A stretch of 64,000 nt of DNA from Bradyrhizobium tropiciagri (GTDB taxonomy: Bacteria > Pseudomonadota > Alphaproteobacteria > Rhizobiales > Xanthobacteraceae): positions 1 through 64,000 of the forward strand of contig NZ_LFLZ01000047.1 in the NCBI RefSeq assembly GCF_001189845.1, given 5' to 3'. Of the stretch, positions 54,533 through 63,835 are shown in pieces. A program made the translations under genes and the position numbers. Below the pieces are notes generated by a model. The model did no database searches. It saw nothing but the letters and a program-made list of their open reading frames with translations, and was not told the origin of the DNA. Position 1 is the first letter of the stretch, and each line of letters begins with the position of its first letter.

Positions 54533-55519
54533 ATGGTGGATTTTCTCGGCATGTTCCGGCGGCGCTCTGCGAAACGCAGCTCCGGATTTGCGCGCTCGCA
54601 TGACGACATCACGGCGCTCGGCGACCAGTTCGGCGAGATGCTGACGTCGTCGGTGCGCGACGCGCCGCCGATGGCGCGCGCCGCTTCGGTTCCTGCCGCC
54701 GAGCTGCCGCGATCCCAGCCCGCAGCAGCGCCCGCTCCGGCGCGGGCAAGGCCAGCCAGGAACAGCGCCCCGGCGGCGCCGCAGCTCATCAAGCGGCCGG
54801 GCTACCTGGCTGTGCATAGCGTGGAAAAGAGCTTCGGCAGCCGCCAGGTGGTGCGCGGCGTCAGCATCTATGTGCGCCGCGGCGAGGCGGTCGGCCTGCT
54901 CGGGCCGAACGGCGCCGGCAAGACCACGGTGTTCTACATGATCACCGGCCTGATCAAGGCCGATCGCGGCGCGATCGAGCTCGACGGCCACGACGTCACC
55001 AAGCTGCCGATGTATCAGCGTGCGCGCCTCGGCATCGGCTATCTGCCGCAGGAAGCCTCGATCTTCCGCGGCCTGTCGGTCGAGCAGAACATCCGTGCCG
55101 TGCTCGAGGTCGTCGAGCCCTCGAAGAAGAAGCGCGAGCACGAGCTGGATTCGCTGCTCGACGAATTCAACATCACGCGGCTGCGCAAGAGCCCGTCGAT
55201 CGCGCTGTCCGGCGGCGAGCGCCGCCGCGTCGAAATCGCGCGCGCGCTGGCGACGCGGCCCAATTACATGCTGCTCGACGAGCCGTTCGCCGGCATCGAC
55301 CCGATCGCGGTCGGCGACATCCAGGACCTCGTCCGCCATCTCACCAACCGCGGCATCGGCGTGCTCATCACCGACCACAACGTTCGCGAGACGCTCGGCC
55401 TGACCGACCGTGCCTATATCGTCTATGCCGGTGAGATCTTGACTGAGGGAAGCCCGGAGGAGATCGTTAATGATCCCGATGTACGTCGGCTTTACCTTGG
55501 CGAGGAATTCCGCCTTTAG
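54533..55519 (+). CDS. lptB: LPS export ABC transporter ATP-binding protein LptB with N-terminal extension
   Basis: ATPase that drives LPS extraction through LptFGC. Walker A GPNGAGKTT at about 124-132, signature ALSGGERRRVEIARALA, Walker B MLLDEPFAGID, H-loop TDHNV. The core (about residues 88-328) is full length; a further ~87 residues at the front are Ala/Pro/Arg-rich and apparently disordered (AAAPAPARARPARNSAPAAP). ATG 54533 is the listed start, though initiation nearer the core cannot be excluded. It precedes rpoN. Confidence 0.94.
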   Translation: MVDFLGMFRRRSAKRSSGFARSHDDITALGDQFGEMLTSSVRDAPPMARAASVPAAELPRSQPAAAPAPARARPARNSAPAAPQLIKRPGYLAVHSVEKSFGSRQVVRGVSIYVRRGEAVGLLGPNGAGKTTVFYMITGLIKADRGAIELDGHDVTKLPMYQRARLGIGYLPQEASIFRGLSVEQNIRAVLEVVEPSKKKREHELDSLLDEFNITRLRKSPSIALSGGERRRVEIARALATRPNYMLLDEPFAGIDPIAVGDIQDLVRHLTNRGIGVLITDHNVRETLGLTDRAYIVYAGEILTEGSPEEIVNDPDVRRLYLGEEFRL

Positions 55520-55609
55520 CCTGAAAATTGCATCCGTCAAGCCGTGTACAAGCTTCACGGACTAAGATAAGCAAGAATCGAGCCAACTTTTAAGGTCGAT
55601 CTTGCCTGC

Positions 55610-57265
55610 ATGGCGCTGACGCAAAGACTAGAGTTCCGCCAGTCGCAGTCGCTGGTGATGACGCCGCAGCTGATGCAGGCGATCAAGCTGCTGCAACTGT
55701 CGAACCTGGATCTGTCGACCTTTGTCGAGGAAGAGCTGGAACGCAACCCGCTGCTGGAGCGGGCAGCCGACGGGCCGGAACCGCCGGTGGCGGGCGAGCC
55801 GGTCATGGAGCGGGCCGACTACGGCGATTCCGACGGTTCCAACAGCTACGGCGATGACGGCGACTCGTCCGACATGGCCTCAGGCTCGGGCGGCGAGGCC
55901 GCTTTCGAGCCCGGCCAGGAGGAGTGGCTGAACCGCGACCTCGGCACCCGTGCCGAGATCGAGCAGACGCTCGATACCGGTCTCGACAACGTGTTCTCCG
56001 AGGAGCCGGCGGAGGCGGCCGCGCGCGCCGCGCAGGACGCGCCGCCCTCGGTCTATACCGAATGGGGCGGCGGCGCCTCCAGCGACGACGAATACAATCT
56101 CGAAGCCTTCGTGGCCGCCGAACTGACGCTCGCCGACCATCTCGCCGAACAGCTCGCGGTCGCGTTCTCGGCGCCGGCGCAGCGCATGATCGGGCAGTAC
56201 CTGATCGACCTCGTCGATGACGCCGGCTACCTGCCGGCCGATCTCGGCCAGGCCGCCGAGCGGCTCGGTGCGTCGCAGCAAGCGGTCGACGAGGTCGTCG
56301 CCGTGCTGCAGAAATTCGATCCGCCGGGTGTCTGCGCGCGAAACCTGAGCGAGTGTCTCGCGATCCAGCTGCGCGAGCTCGATCGCTACGATCCGGCAAT
56401 GCAGGCGCTGGTCGAGCATCTCGATCTGCTTGCCAAGCGCGACATCGCCGGCCTGCGCAAGCTTTGCGGCGTCGACGACGAAGACATCACCGACATGATC
56501 GCCGAGATCCGCCGGCTCGATCCGAAGCCCGGCCTGAAGTTCGGCACCTCGCGGACGCAGACCATGGTGCCCGACGTCTATGTGCGTCCGGGTCCCGACG
56601 GCGGCTGGCACGTCGAGCTCAACAGCGACACTCTGCCGCGCGTTCTGGTCAACCAGACCTATTACTCTGAGCTGTCGAAGACGATCCGCAAGGACGGTGA
56701 CAAGTCGTACTTCACCGACTGCCTGCAGAACGCGACCTGGCTGGTGCGCGCGCTCGATCAGCGCGCCCGCACCATCTTGAAGGTCGCGACCGAAATCGTC
56801 CGCCAGCAGGACGGATTCTTCACCTATGGCGTCGCGCACTTGAGGCCGCTGAATCTGAAGGCAGTCGCGGACGCGATCCAGATGCATGAATCGACGGTGT
56901 CGCGCGTCACCGCCAACAAATACATGGCGACCAATCGCGGCAGTTTTGAATTGAAGTATTTTTTCACCGCGTCGATCGCGTCCGCGGATGGCGGCGAGGC
57001 GCATTCGGCCGAAGCAGTGCGTCACCACATCAAGCAGCTGATCGACGGCGAGGCGCCGTCGGCGATCCTGTCCGACGACACGATCGTGGAACGTTTGCGC
57101 GCCTCGGGCATTGATATCGCCCGCCGCACCGTCGCGAAGTACCGTGAGGCGATGCGGATACCATCCTCGGTGCAGCGCCGCCGTGACAAACAGAGCATGC
57201 TCGGTAATGCCCTTTCGGCTCCTGCCTCCTCGCCCGACCGCTCGCGCGATACAGCCCCCGTTTAG
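55610..57265 (+). CDS. rpoN: RNA polymerase sigma-54 factor
   Basis: 551-aa sigma-54 for enhancer-dependent promoters (nitrogen, transport). Region I is Gln/Leu-rich (LEFRQSQSLVMTPQLMQAIK). Region II is acidic and Gly/Ser-rich (about 60-150). The core-binding and helix-turn-helix regions follow, and the RpoN box reads ARRTVAKYREAMRIPSSVQR. It sits 90 bp after lptB and upstream of hpf and ptsN, the standard proteobacterial rpoN neighbourhood. Confidence 0.98.
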   Translation: MALTQRLEFRQSQSLVMTPQLMQAIKLLQLSNLDLSTFVEEELERNPLLERAADGPEPPVAGEPVMERADYGDSDGSNSYGDDGDSSDMASGSGGEAAFEPGQEEWLNRDLGTRAEIEQTLDTGLDNVFSEEPAEAAARAAQDAPPSVYTEWGGGASSDDEYNLEAFVAAELTLADHLAEQLAVAFSAPAQRMIGQYLIDLVDDAGYLPADLGQAAERLGASQQAVDEVVAVLQKFDPPGVCARNLSECLAIQLRELDRYDPAMQALVEHLDLLAKRDIAGLRKLCGVDDEDITDMIAEIRRLDPKPGLKFGTSRTQTMVPDVYVRPGPDGGWHVELNSDTLPRVLVNQTYYSELSKTIRKDGDKSYFTDCLQNATWLVRALDQRARTILKVATEIVRQQDGFFTYGVAHLRPLNLKAVADAIQMHESTVSRVTANKYMATNRGSFELKYFFTASIASADGGEAHSAEAVRHHIKQLIDGEAPSAILSDDTIVERLRASGIDIARRTVAKYREAMRIPSSVQRRRDKQSMLGNALSAPASSPDRSRDTAPV

Positions 57266-57450
57266 GTTACTTCTTGAGGATGGCCCCGTCCGAGTACGGA
57301 CAGGTCCATGCGCTCGTTGCGTTCGCGTCAAATCGCGATAGTCTCGACCTTTCCAGGTCGAGCATCGTCCAGAAAGGAAGGTAACCGGAATCCAGCAACC
57401 ATCATGCTCCTGCAAGACTGACCGAGGCATCCCAGCAATTGAGGCATCAA

Positions 57451-58050
57451 ATGACCCTTCGAATCTCGGGAAAGAGCATCAGCATCGGCGAGGCGCTTCG
57501 GGCGCGCGTCAGCGACCGCACCGACGAGGTCCTGCGAAAGTATTTTGATGGCAACTATTCCGGTCACATCACGCTGAGCAAGGATGGCTTCGGCTTCCGA
57601 ACCGACTGCGCGCTGCATCTGGATTCCGGCATCACGCTGGAAGCCGAATCCAACGCCGCCGACGCCTATGCCAGCGCGGATGCCGCGCTGTTGATGATCG
57701 AGAAGCGCCTGCGCCGCTACAAGAGCCGGCTCAAGGATCGCTCCGCCCGCAAGACCTATGCCGCCAACGCTGCGCTTGCCGAGTTGAACGGCGTCGGGCT
57801 CGACGCGCCGAGCTATGTCATCGAGGCGCCCGAGAACGAGGACGAGGTCACCGAATACAGCCCTGTCATCATTGCCGAGGCAACCACCGCGCTGAAGCGG
57901 CTGTCGGTCAGCGAGGCCGTGATGGAGCTCGATCTGACCGGCGCCTCCTGCCTGGTGTTCCAGCATGGCGGCAGTGGCCGGTTGAACATCATATACCGCC
58001 GGACGGACGGCAATGTCGGCTGGGTCGATCCGCCTGCGGTGAGCCCCTGA
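57451..58050 (+). CDS. hpf: Ribosome hibernation promoting factor, long form
   Basis: 199-aa long HPF: an N-terminal ribosome-binding domain (LRISGKSISIGEALRARVSD) and a C-terminal dimerisation domain (VSEAVMELDLTGASCLVFQH, then NIIYRRTDGNVGWVDP). It pairs 70S ribosomes to 100S in stationary phase. ATG 57451 with GAGG upstream is chosen over a TTG four codons earlier. Between rpoN and ptsN. Confidence 0.95.
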   Translation: MTLRISGKSISIGEALRARVSDRTDEVLRKYFDGNYSGHITLSKDGFGFRTDCALHLDSGITLEAESNAADAYASADAALLMIEKRLRRYKSRLKDRSARKTYAANAALAELNGVGLDAPSYVIEAPENEDEVTEYSPVIIAEATTALKRLSVSEAVMELDLTGASCLVFQHGGSGRLNIIYRRTDGNVGWVDPPAVSP

Positions 58051-58280
58051 GGATAGTTGGCAGATGGCATTGACGTCCGAAGCCAGCCCTGCTTATGGTC
58101 CGCCGCCTCCAGGAACAAGGGGGGCGGAACAGGGTTCGCAGGTGTTGGCACCGCCGATACGTTGGAGTAGAAGCCCTGCCAATGGACCCGGGCTAAGCCC
58201 GCATCCCACCTCATCTTCTTGACGCCGCCGCTGTAAAGCCTATTTCGCAACCTGACGGTCATTCACCTCGGAACGTCCCA

Positions 58281-58742
58281 ATGCCGATTACCGATCTGGT
58301 CGCACCCGAGGCGATACTTCCGGCTTTGAAAGTCATCAGCAAGAAGCAGGCGCTGCAGGAACTCGCCGCGCGTGCATCGGCGTTGACCGGGCAGAACGAG
58401 CGCGCGATCTTCGAGGTGCTGCTGCAGCGCGAGAAGCTCGGCACCACGGCGGTCGGCTACGGCGTCGCCATTCCGCACGGCAAGCTGCCCAAGCTGGAGA
58501 AGCTGTTCGGCTTCTTCGCCCGCCTCGAGCGCCCGATCGATTTCGAGGCGATGGACGGCCAGCCGGTCGACCTGATCTTCCTGCTGCTGGCACCCGAAGG
58601 CGCCGGCGCCGATCATCTCAAGGCGCTGGCGCGCATCGCCCGCCTGCTGCGCGACCAGGACGTCGCCAAGAAGCTGCGCGCCTCGCGCGACGCGCAGGCG
58701 ATCTACTCGGTGCTCGCGCTGCCGCCGGCGAGCGCGGCGTAA
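58281..58742 (+). CDS. ptsN: PTS IIA-Ntr protein PtsN
   Basis: 153-aa regulatory phosphocarrier of the nitrogen PTS. The phosphorylated His is near 66 in GYGVAIPHGKLPKLEKLFG. It signals nitrogen/carbon state and controls potassium and other systems rather than carrying sugar. Located after rpoN-hpf with a 230-bp gap, so it may have its own promoter. Confidence 0.95.
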   Translation: MPITDLVAPEAILPALKVISKKQALQELAARASALTGQNERAIFEVLLQREKLGTTAVGYGVAIPHGKLPKLEKLFGFFARLERPIDFEAMDGQPVDLIFLLLAPEGAGADHLKALARIARLLRDQDVAKKLRASRDAQAIYSVLALPPASAA

Positions 58743-58830
58743 TCATCCGCGTCAGCGAACTCGTTCGCGCAACTGTCATTCGGAAATGGTCTGTTCGTCA
58801 CGCGATGGCGCACGCGAACACTTTCAGTCC

Positions 58831-58913
58831 GTAGCCCGGATGGAGCGAAGCGCAATCCGGGAATCTCGCGGCTGGCGCGAATCCCGGATTTCGCTGCGCT
58901 TCATCCGGGCTAC
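58831..58913. repeat. GTAGCCCGGATGGAGC intergenic repeat, copy 2
   Basis: GTAGCCCGGATGGAGCGAAG with CGCAATCCGGG is mirrored by CCCGGATTTCGCTGCGCTTC, ATCCGGGCTAC. Between the convergent ptsN and TetR genes. Copy 1 is at 41743-41864. Confidence 0.82.
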
Positions 58914-58929
58914 GAAGTATTCGAACGTC

Positions 58930-59568
58930 TCAGCAGATCGTCGGCAGCAGACGGCGGACTTCGTCGAGCAGATCGGGCACGGCCTTCTCGTCATTAGCGA
59001 GATGCCTGAGCAGCGCGCTCTGGAACAGGCCGTCGAACAGCGCGTAGAGCGCGGCCGGCGACGATGCCGGCTGCTTGTTGCCGAGCTCGGCGTAGCGCGT
59101 GGCGATCCGCCAGATCATCGCTTCCAGGCTCTTGTCGATCTCGAGCACGTCCTTGCGAAACGCGGGTTCGAACATTGCCTGTGAGCGCAGATCGTACCAG
59201 AGCCGGTGCATGCGCGCTTCGTTCTCGAGAGTCGCCGCGAGCTTGGCGAGGAAGCCTTCGGTCAGTTCGTCGCGGCTTCGCGCCGTCGTCACCACCTCGT
59301 CATAGCGCGTCACGCATTTCGCCTTGTAGTGACGGACGCAGCAACAGATCAGATCGAGCTTGTCGCTGAAATAGTAGTGAAACACGCCGTGCGTGAATGC
59401 GGAGTTCTGCGCGATCTCGCGCAGGCTGGTGCGCGCAAAGCCGAGCTCGCCGAGCGTCTCCAGCGCGGCCTCCGCAAGCTCGACGCGCCGCGCGTTGAAT
59501 TTCTCGTCGCGCAGCGCCTCGGTCGCCACAGCTACGCGTTGGGCCGCTCCTGTCGATTGCCGGGCCAT
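58930..59568 (-). CDS. TetR family transcriptional regulator
   Basis: 212-aa repressor. The N-terminal helix-turn-helix is TSLREIAQNSAFTHGVFHYY, then F; the ligand domain holds an unusual CCC run (DLICCCVRHYKAK). It is divergent from the dehydrogenase-reductase-synthetase genes, and two 14-bp palindromes lie between. It probably represses both directions until an acyl-CoA or hydrophobic ligand binds; inference from layout. Confidence 0.92.
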   Translation of the reverse strand: MARQSTGAAQRVAVATEALRDEKFNARRVELAEAALETLGELGFARTSLREIAQNSAFTHGVFHYYFSDKLDLICCCVRHYKAKCVTRYDEVVTTARSRDELTEGFLAKLAATLENEARMHRLWYDLRSQAMFEPAFRKDVLEIDKSLEAMIWRIATRYAELGNKQPASSPAALYALFDGLFQSALLRHLANDEKAVPDLLDEVRRLLPTIC

Positions 59569-59650
59569 CCCGTGCCTTCCCTCTGTCTCTTCGGTTCAGC
59601 GACTATACCGCGGCGACCGCGGCGCGCTCCATCCCTTCACATCATCCTCT

Positions 59651-59664
59651 TTGACACTTGTCAA
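59651..59664. promoter_or_regulatory. TetR operator candidate, left palindrome
   Basis: TTGACACTTGTCAA: 6-bp arms TTGACA/TGTCAA around CT. It is the exact reverse complement of the right palindrome at 59673-59686; centres are 22 bp apart, two helical turns. Confidence 0.7.
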
Positions 59665-59672
59665 ATTCAGGC

Positions 59673-59686
59673 TTGACAAGTGTCAA
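59673..59686. promoter_or_regulatory. TetR operator candidate, right palindrome
   Basis: TTGACAAGTGTCAA: the same arms around AG. The arms also contain TTGACA, the -35 consensus, so bound repressor could directly block RNA polymerase, but no clean -10 was found at 17 bp. Confidence 0.7.
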
Positions 59687-59899
59687 GTTCCTGGACGAGG
59701 GTTGGCCAAATAATTTGGACAACCGTCAAGACGGCTGACCAATCGATAAACAGGAGGAGATGCACCGTCAGGGGCGCGCCATGCTGCGCCCCGCCGACGC
59801 CGGCCGCGACCACCAATGCGCTCCGAATGCGCAAGCCTGCCGGCCCGCACTGCCGATCTCAGCAGCACCAGAAATCACCAGCAAAGGGAGGACTACGTC

Positions 59900-60703
59900 A
59901 TGAGTGGGAAGAGCCTTGAAGGCAGGAAAGCCCTGGTCACCGGCGGCGCCCGGGGGATTGGCGCGGCCATCGCGCAGGCGCTGGCGCGGTCCGGCGCTGC
60001 GGTCATGATCGGCGATATTCTGGACGATGCCGGCAAGGCCACCGCCGCCGAGATCGCCAAGGCCGGCGTCAAGACCGGTTTTGCAAAACTCGACGTCACC
60101 GACGATGCGCAATGGGAGAGGGCCGCCGCCGCAACGGTCGAAACCCTCGGCGGCTTCGACATCCTGATCAACAATGCCGGCATCGAGATCACCTCGCTGG
60201 TCGCCGATATCAAGGCCGAGGATGCGCGCCGGATGTGCGACGTCAACATCGTCGGCACCGTGCTCGGCATGAAGCACGCCTTCCGCGCGATGCGGCCGGG
60301 CGGCGCCGCCGGCAAGGGCGGTGCGGTGGTCAACATCGCATCCGTCGCGGCGACGATCGCTTTCCCGAGCATCGCCGTCTATTCCGGCACCAAATCCGCG
60401 GTCGATCGCATGACGCGCGTCGGTGCGATGGAGGCCGGCAAGCTCGGCTATGGCGTGCGCGTCAACTGCATCTATCCCGGGCTGATCCCGACCGACATGG
60501 GCCTGCAGCTCGCCAATGACATCGTGAAGATCGGCCTCGCGCCCGACGTCAATGCCGCCGTCGGCTCGGTGGTGGAGCAGACGCCGCTCGGCAAGCTCGC
60601 GGAGGTCTCCGACATCGCCGACGCCGCAGTGTTCCTGTGCTCGAACGATGCCCGCTTCATCACCGGCATCGGCCTGCCGGTCGATGGCGGCATGGGCATG
60701 TAG
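59900..60703 (+). CDS. Short-chain dehydrogenase/reductase
   Basis: 267-aa classical SDR: cofactor loop TGGARGIG at 14-21, INNAGIEI, catalytic Ser in NIASVAATIAFPS, and YSGTK. The Asp in MIGDILDD after strand 2 favours NAD(H). ATG 59900 has GGGAGGA upstream. It lies 36 bp before the reductase-like gene, so the two are one operon. It probably oxidises a hydroxyl on a lipid or terpenoid acid; the substrate is unknown. Confidence 0.92.
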   Translation: MSGKSLEGRKALVTGGARGIGAAIAQALARSGAAVMIGDILDDAGKATAAEIAKAGVKTGFAKLDVTDDAQWERAAAATVETLGGFDILINNAGIEITSLVADIKAEDARRMCDVNIVGTVLGMKHAFRAMRPGGAAGKGGAVVNIASVAATIAFPSIAVYSGTKSAVDRMTRVGAMEAGKLGYGVRVNCIYPGLIPTDMGLQLANDIVKIGLAPDVNAAVGSVVEQTPLGKLAEVSDIADAAVFLCSNDARFITGIGLPVDGGMGM

Positions 60704-60739
60704 CAACGAAGCTGACAACAAGCATTTCGGAGGATCGCA

Positions 60740-61870
60740 ATGAGCGAGAAGAAGCCCGTCATCGTCTATGGCGCGTCCGGCTATACCGGCCGGCTGGTCT
60801 GCGAATATCTGCGTGAGTACAACATCCCCTTCATCGCCGCCGGCCGCAGCGCCGACAAGCTCAACGCCGCGATGAAGTCGAACGTGGCCGGCATCGAGAC
60901 CGCCGACTACGAGGTGGTGACGGTGCCGCACACCGCGGCCGCGCTGACCGAACTGTTCAAGGGCGCCTCGGTGGTGCTCAACACCGTGGGCCCGTTCGCC
61001 AAGTTCGGCGTCGAGGTGGTGCAGGCCTGCCTAGCAGCCAAGTGCCACTACACCGACACGACCGGCGAGCAGGACTGGCTGATCACGCTCGAGCAGGAGT
61101 TCGGCGCGAAGTTCGGCAATGCCGGCCTGCTGCTGGCACCGGGCATCGCGCAGATGTACACCACTGGTGAGATCGCCGCGCAGCTCTGCCTGGAAACCCC
61201 CGGCCTCGACACGCTCGATATCGCCGTGTTCTGGGGCGGCAGCCCGACCATCGCCTCGACGCAGACCATCCTGGTCAACGCCGCGATGGCCAAGGCCTAC
61301 TATCTGGAGCAGAACAAGTATGTCGAGCATCAGCCCGATGCCGGCCTCTACAATCTCGCGATCCCCGGCCAGCACGAGCTGGCGCTGGCGCTGCCCTGGG
61401 GCGGCACCTCGCACCCGGTGTGGTTCAAGCGCGATCCGCGCGTCGCCAATGTGAAGGTGCTGGGCGGCGTGTTCAATCGCGCGCTGATGCTGGGTGTGCC
61501 GCAGATCGTCGCCGCCGCGCTGGAGGCGACCAAGGACATGAAGCCTGACGAGCGCTACGCCGCGCTGGCGCAGACCGCGGCCGGCGTGATGAACACCATG
61601 CCGCCGCGCGAGAACCCGCGCGTCAACAAGTCGTTGGATTCGGTGTACGCCTCCGGCCCGCTGGGGCGCGCGCACTGCGTCATCTACGGCAACAGCAACT
61701 ACAAGCAGACCGGCATGCTGCAGGCCTTTGCCGCGGCGTACCTGCTGCAGCAGTCGCCCAAGCGCGTCGGCTTCGCCTCCGGCTGCCAGGCGTTCGGCCA
61801 CCACGAACTGCTCGGGCAATTGCGCAGCTTCGGCCTGGTCGGCAAGCCGGTCCTGACCGTGCACGACTGA
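60740..61870 (+). CDS. Saccharopine-dehydrogenase-like NAD(P)-binding reductase
   Basis: 376-aa protein with an N-terminal Rossmann segment KPVIVYGASGYTGRLVCEYL, followed by NTVGPFAKFGVEVVQACLAA and HYTDTTGEQDW. This is the pattern of the saccharopine-dehydrogenase/trans-acting enoyl-reductase group rather than of lysine metabolism. TTCGGAGGATCGCA precedes the ATG. Together with the SDR it probably modifies an acyl or terpenoid chain. A 12-bp hairpin follows the stop. Confidence 0.8.
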   Translation: MSEKKPVIVYGASGYTGRLVCEYLREYNIPFIAAGRSADKLNAAMKSNVAGIETADYEVVTVPHTAAALTELFKGASVVLNTVGPFAKFGVEVVQACLAAKCHYTDTTGEQDWLITLEQEFGAKFGNAGLLLAPGIAQMYTTGEIAAQLCLETPGLDTLDIAVFWGGSPTIASTQTILVNAAMAKAYYLEQNKYVEHQPDAGLYNLAIPGQHELALALPWGGTSHPVWFKRDPRVANVKVLGGVFNRALMLGVPQIVAAALEATKDMKPDERYAALAQTAAGVMNTMPPRENPRVNKSLDSVYASGPLGRAHCVIYGNSNYKQTGMLQAFAAAYLLQQSPKRVGFASGCQAFGHHELLGQLRSFGLVGKPVLTVHD

Positions 61871-61872
61871 TC

Positions 61873-61899
61873 TTGAGCCCCGATCGGATCGGGGCTCAA
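61873..61899 (+). terminator. Strong hairpin after the reductase gene
   Basis: TTGAGCCCCGAT and ATCGGGGCTCAA form a perfect 12-bp stem with a 3-nt loop, two bases past the stop. No T-tract follows. It may separate the dehydrogenase pair from the synthetase gene. Confidence 0.55.
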
Positions 61900-61915
61900 C
61901 ACTCCGCTCCCTGAA

Positions 61916-61959
61916 GCGTTTTCGTCAAGCGGACTGGTATCTGCCTTGCTCGAAAACGC
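61916..61959. repeat. GCGTTTTC / GAAAACGC intergenic repeat, second copy
   Basis: GCGTTTTCGTCAAGCGGACT ... GCTCGAAAACGC, inverted ends shared with 27699-27746 but a different centre. Confidence 0.6.
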
Positions 61960-62013
61960 ACTATCCGCGGGTGATGCAGTCGCGCGTCACCCGCGCCTCT
62001 TGCGAGGCCCGCC

Positions 62014-63537
62014 ATGCGCTTCATCGATTATCTCGACAAGGGTGCCTCGCTCGGCGCCGACGCGCCGTGCCTCACCATGGATGGCCATGACCTCAGCTAT
62101 GGCGAGGTGCAGCGGTTGAGCTACCGGATCGCGCGCGGGCTCGAGCGATCGGGCATCGCGCCCGGCGACAAGGTCGCGATTCTGTCCGGCAACGATCCGC
62201 TCGCCTTCGCCTGCGTGTTCGGCATCTCGCGCGCTGCGGCGGTGTGGTGTCCGATCAATCCGCGCAACGAGGCGGCCGAGAACAAGTTCATCCTCGACCA
62301 GTTCGATTGCAACCTGCTGCTGTTTCATTCCAGCTTCGCGCCGATGGTCGAGGCCGTCAGGCAGGACCTGCCGAAGCTGCGCGCGCTGGTCTGTCTCGAT
62401 GCCGAGCTGCCGTTCGCGCCGTCGTTCGAGCGCTGGCTCTCCGGGCTCGCCGACGATCACTATCAGCGCGACACGATCGACGATCTCGCGATGATCCCGG
62501 GCACCGGCGGCACCACCGGCAAGCCGAAGGGCGTGATGCTGTCGGGTCGCAACATCGAGGCGATGACCGCGCTGACCCTGATGGGCTACCCGTTCAAGGG
62601 CCGTCCGGTCTATCTCGCGCTGGCGCCGCTGACGCATGCCGCCGGCGTGTTGTGTTTCCCGATCATGACGCTCGGCGGCCGCGTCGTGATCATGCATCAC
62701 CCTGATATCGGCGAGTTCCTGGCGTTGATCGAGCGCTACCGCGTCACCCACACCTTCCTGCCGCCGACCGTGATCTACATGCTGCTCGATCATCCCGGGC
62801 TCGACGCGGCCGATCGCAGCTCATTGCAGTGCTTCTGGTATGGCGCGGCGCCGATCTCGGCGACGCGTCTCGCGGAGGCGTTGCAGCGGATCGGACCGAT
62901 GGCGCAGCTGTTCGGACAGACCGAGGCGCCGATGATGATCTCGATGATGCCGCCGGCCGATCACTACAATCCGGACGGCACGATCGCGATGGAGCGGCTT
63001 GCGTCGGCCGGGCGGATCGGCCCGCTGGTGCAGGCCGGCATCATGGACGGCGACGGCAAGCTGCTGCCTGCGGGATCGCGCGGCGAGATCGTGGTGCGCG
63101 GCTCGCTGGTCATGGAAGGCTACTACAAGAACCCGGAGGCCACGCGCGAAGCATCAGTGCATGGCTGGCACCACACCGGCGACATCGGCTACATCGACGG
63201 CGACGGTTACCTCTATATCGTCGATCGCGCCAAGGACATGATCATCACCGGCGGCTTCAACGTCTACTCGATCGAGGTCGAGAACGCGTTGCGCGCCCAC
63301 GAGGCGGTGCAGGATTGCGCTGTGATAGGATTGCCCGACGACAAATGGGGCGAGCGCATCGTCGCCGTGGTGCAGCCGCGCGCCGGCCACACCGTCGATG
63401 CGATTGCGCTGGCGGCCTTCGTCAAGCAGCAGATCGGCAGCATCAAGACGCCGAAGCAGATCGAGGTCTGGGACGATCTTCCGCGGTCGAAGGTCGGCAA
63501 GGTGCTGAAGCCCGACATCCGCGCGCGGCTGGCCTGA
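62014..63537 (+). CDS. Class I adenylate-forming acyl-CoA synthetase
   Basis: 507-aa ATP-dependent acid-CoA ligase. The phosphate-binding loop reads GTGGTTGKPKGVML (about 162-175). Downstream motifs are QLFGQTEAPMM, TGDIGYIDGDGYLYIVDR with the hinge Asp, and the catalytic Lys region PRSKVGKVLKPD. It activates a carboxylic acid that cannot be named from sequence. Probably under the same TetR control as the SDR pair, though a hairpin intervenes. Confidence 0.93.
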   Translation: MRFIDYLDKGASLGADAPCLTMDGHDLSYGEVQRLSYRIARGLERSGIAPGDKVAILSGNDPLAFACVFGISRAAAVWCPINPRNEAAENKFILDQFDCNLLLFHSSFAPMVEAVRQDLPKLRALVCLDAELPFAPSFERWLSGLADDHYQRDTIDDLAMIPGTGGTTGKPKGVMLSGRNIEAMTALTLMGYPFKGRPVYLALAPLTHAAGVLCFPIMTLGGRVVIMHHPDIGEFLALIERYRVTHTFLPPTVIYMLLDHPGLDAADRSSLQCFWYGAAPISATRLAEALQRIGPMAQLFGQTEAPMMISMMPPADHYNPDGTIAMERLASAGRIGPLVQAGIMDGDGKLLPAGSRGEIVVRGSLVMEGYYKNPEATREASVHGWHHTGDIGYIDGDGYLYIVDRAKDMIITGGFNVYSIEVENALRAHEAVQDCAVIGLPDDKWGERIVAVVQPRAGHTVDAIALAAFVKQQIGSIKTPKQIEVWDDLPRSKVGKVLKPDIRARLA

Positions 63538-63835
63538 ACGTTCGAGCAGTTGGCGTAAGCCACAGACCAAGGTCGAATTTACCGGGCGGACCGAAGGGCT
63601 AGATTTCGGTTTGCAAGACCGTGTCACAAGGGATGTCGTACTCCCGCGATGGCGATCGGTTGCGCCGCTCGCGATCCAGGGACCGGCTTCCCGGGGCCCT
63701 GCATGGGCGCGACCCGCGCATTGGCGACGCCGCCCCAACCAAACTGGCAATCGGGCATCGACAGCATCGTCCACCGCCGTGGACGGTGGCGCAACGCATT
63801 CCAGAAGGCCGAATATGTCGGCCAGGGAGATGCAC

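Noticed and set aside
58145..58165. Possible sigma-54 promoter (TTGGCACC...) between hpf and ptsN
   Set aside because: The GG and GC elements are not 10 bp apart as the -24/-12 consensus needs.
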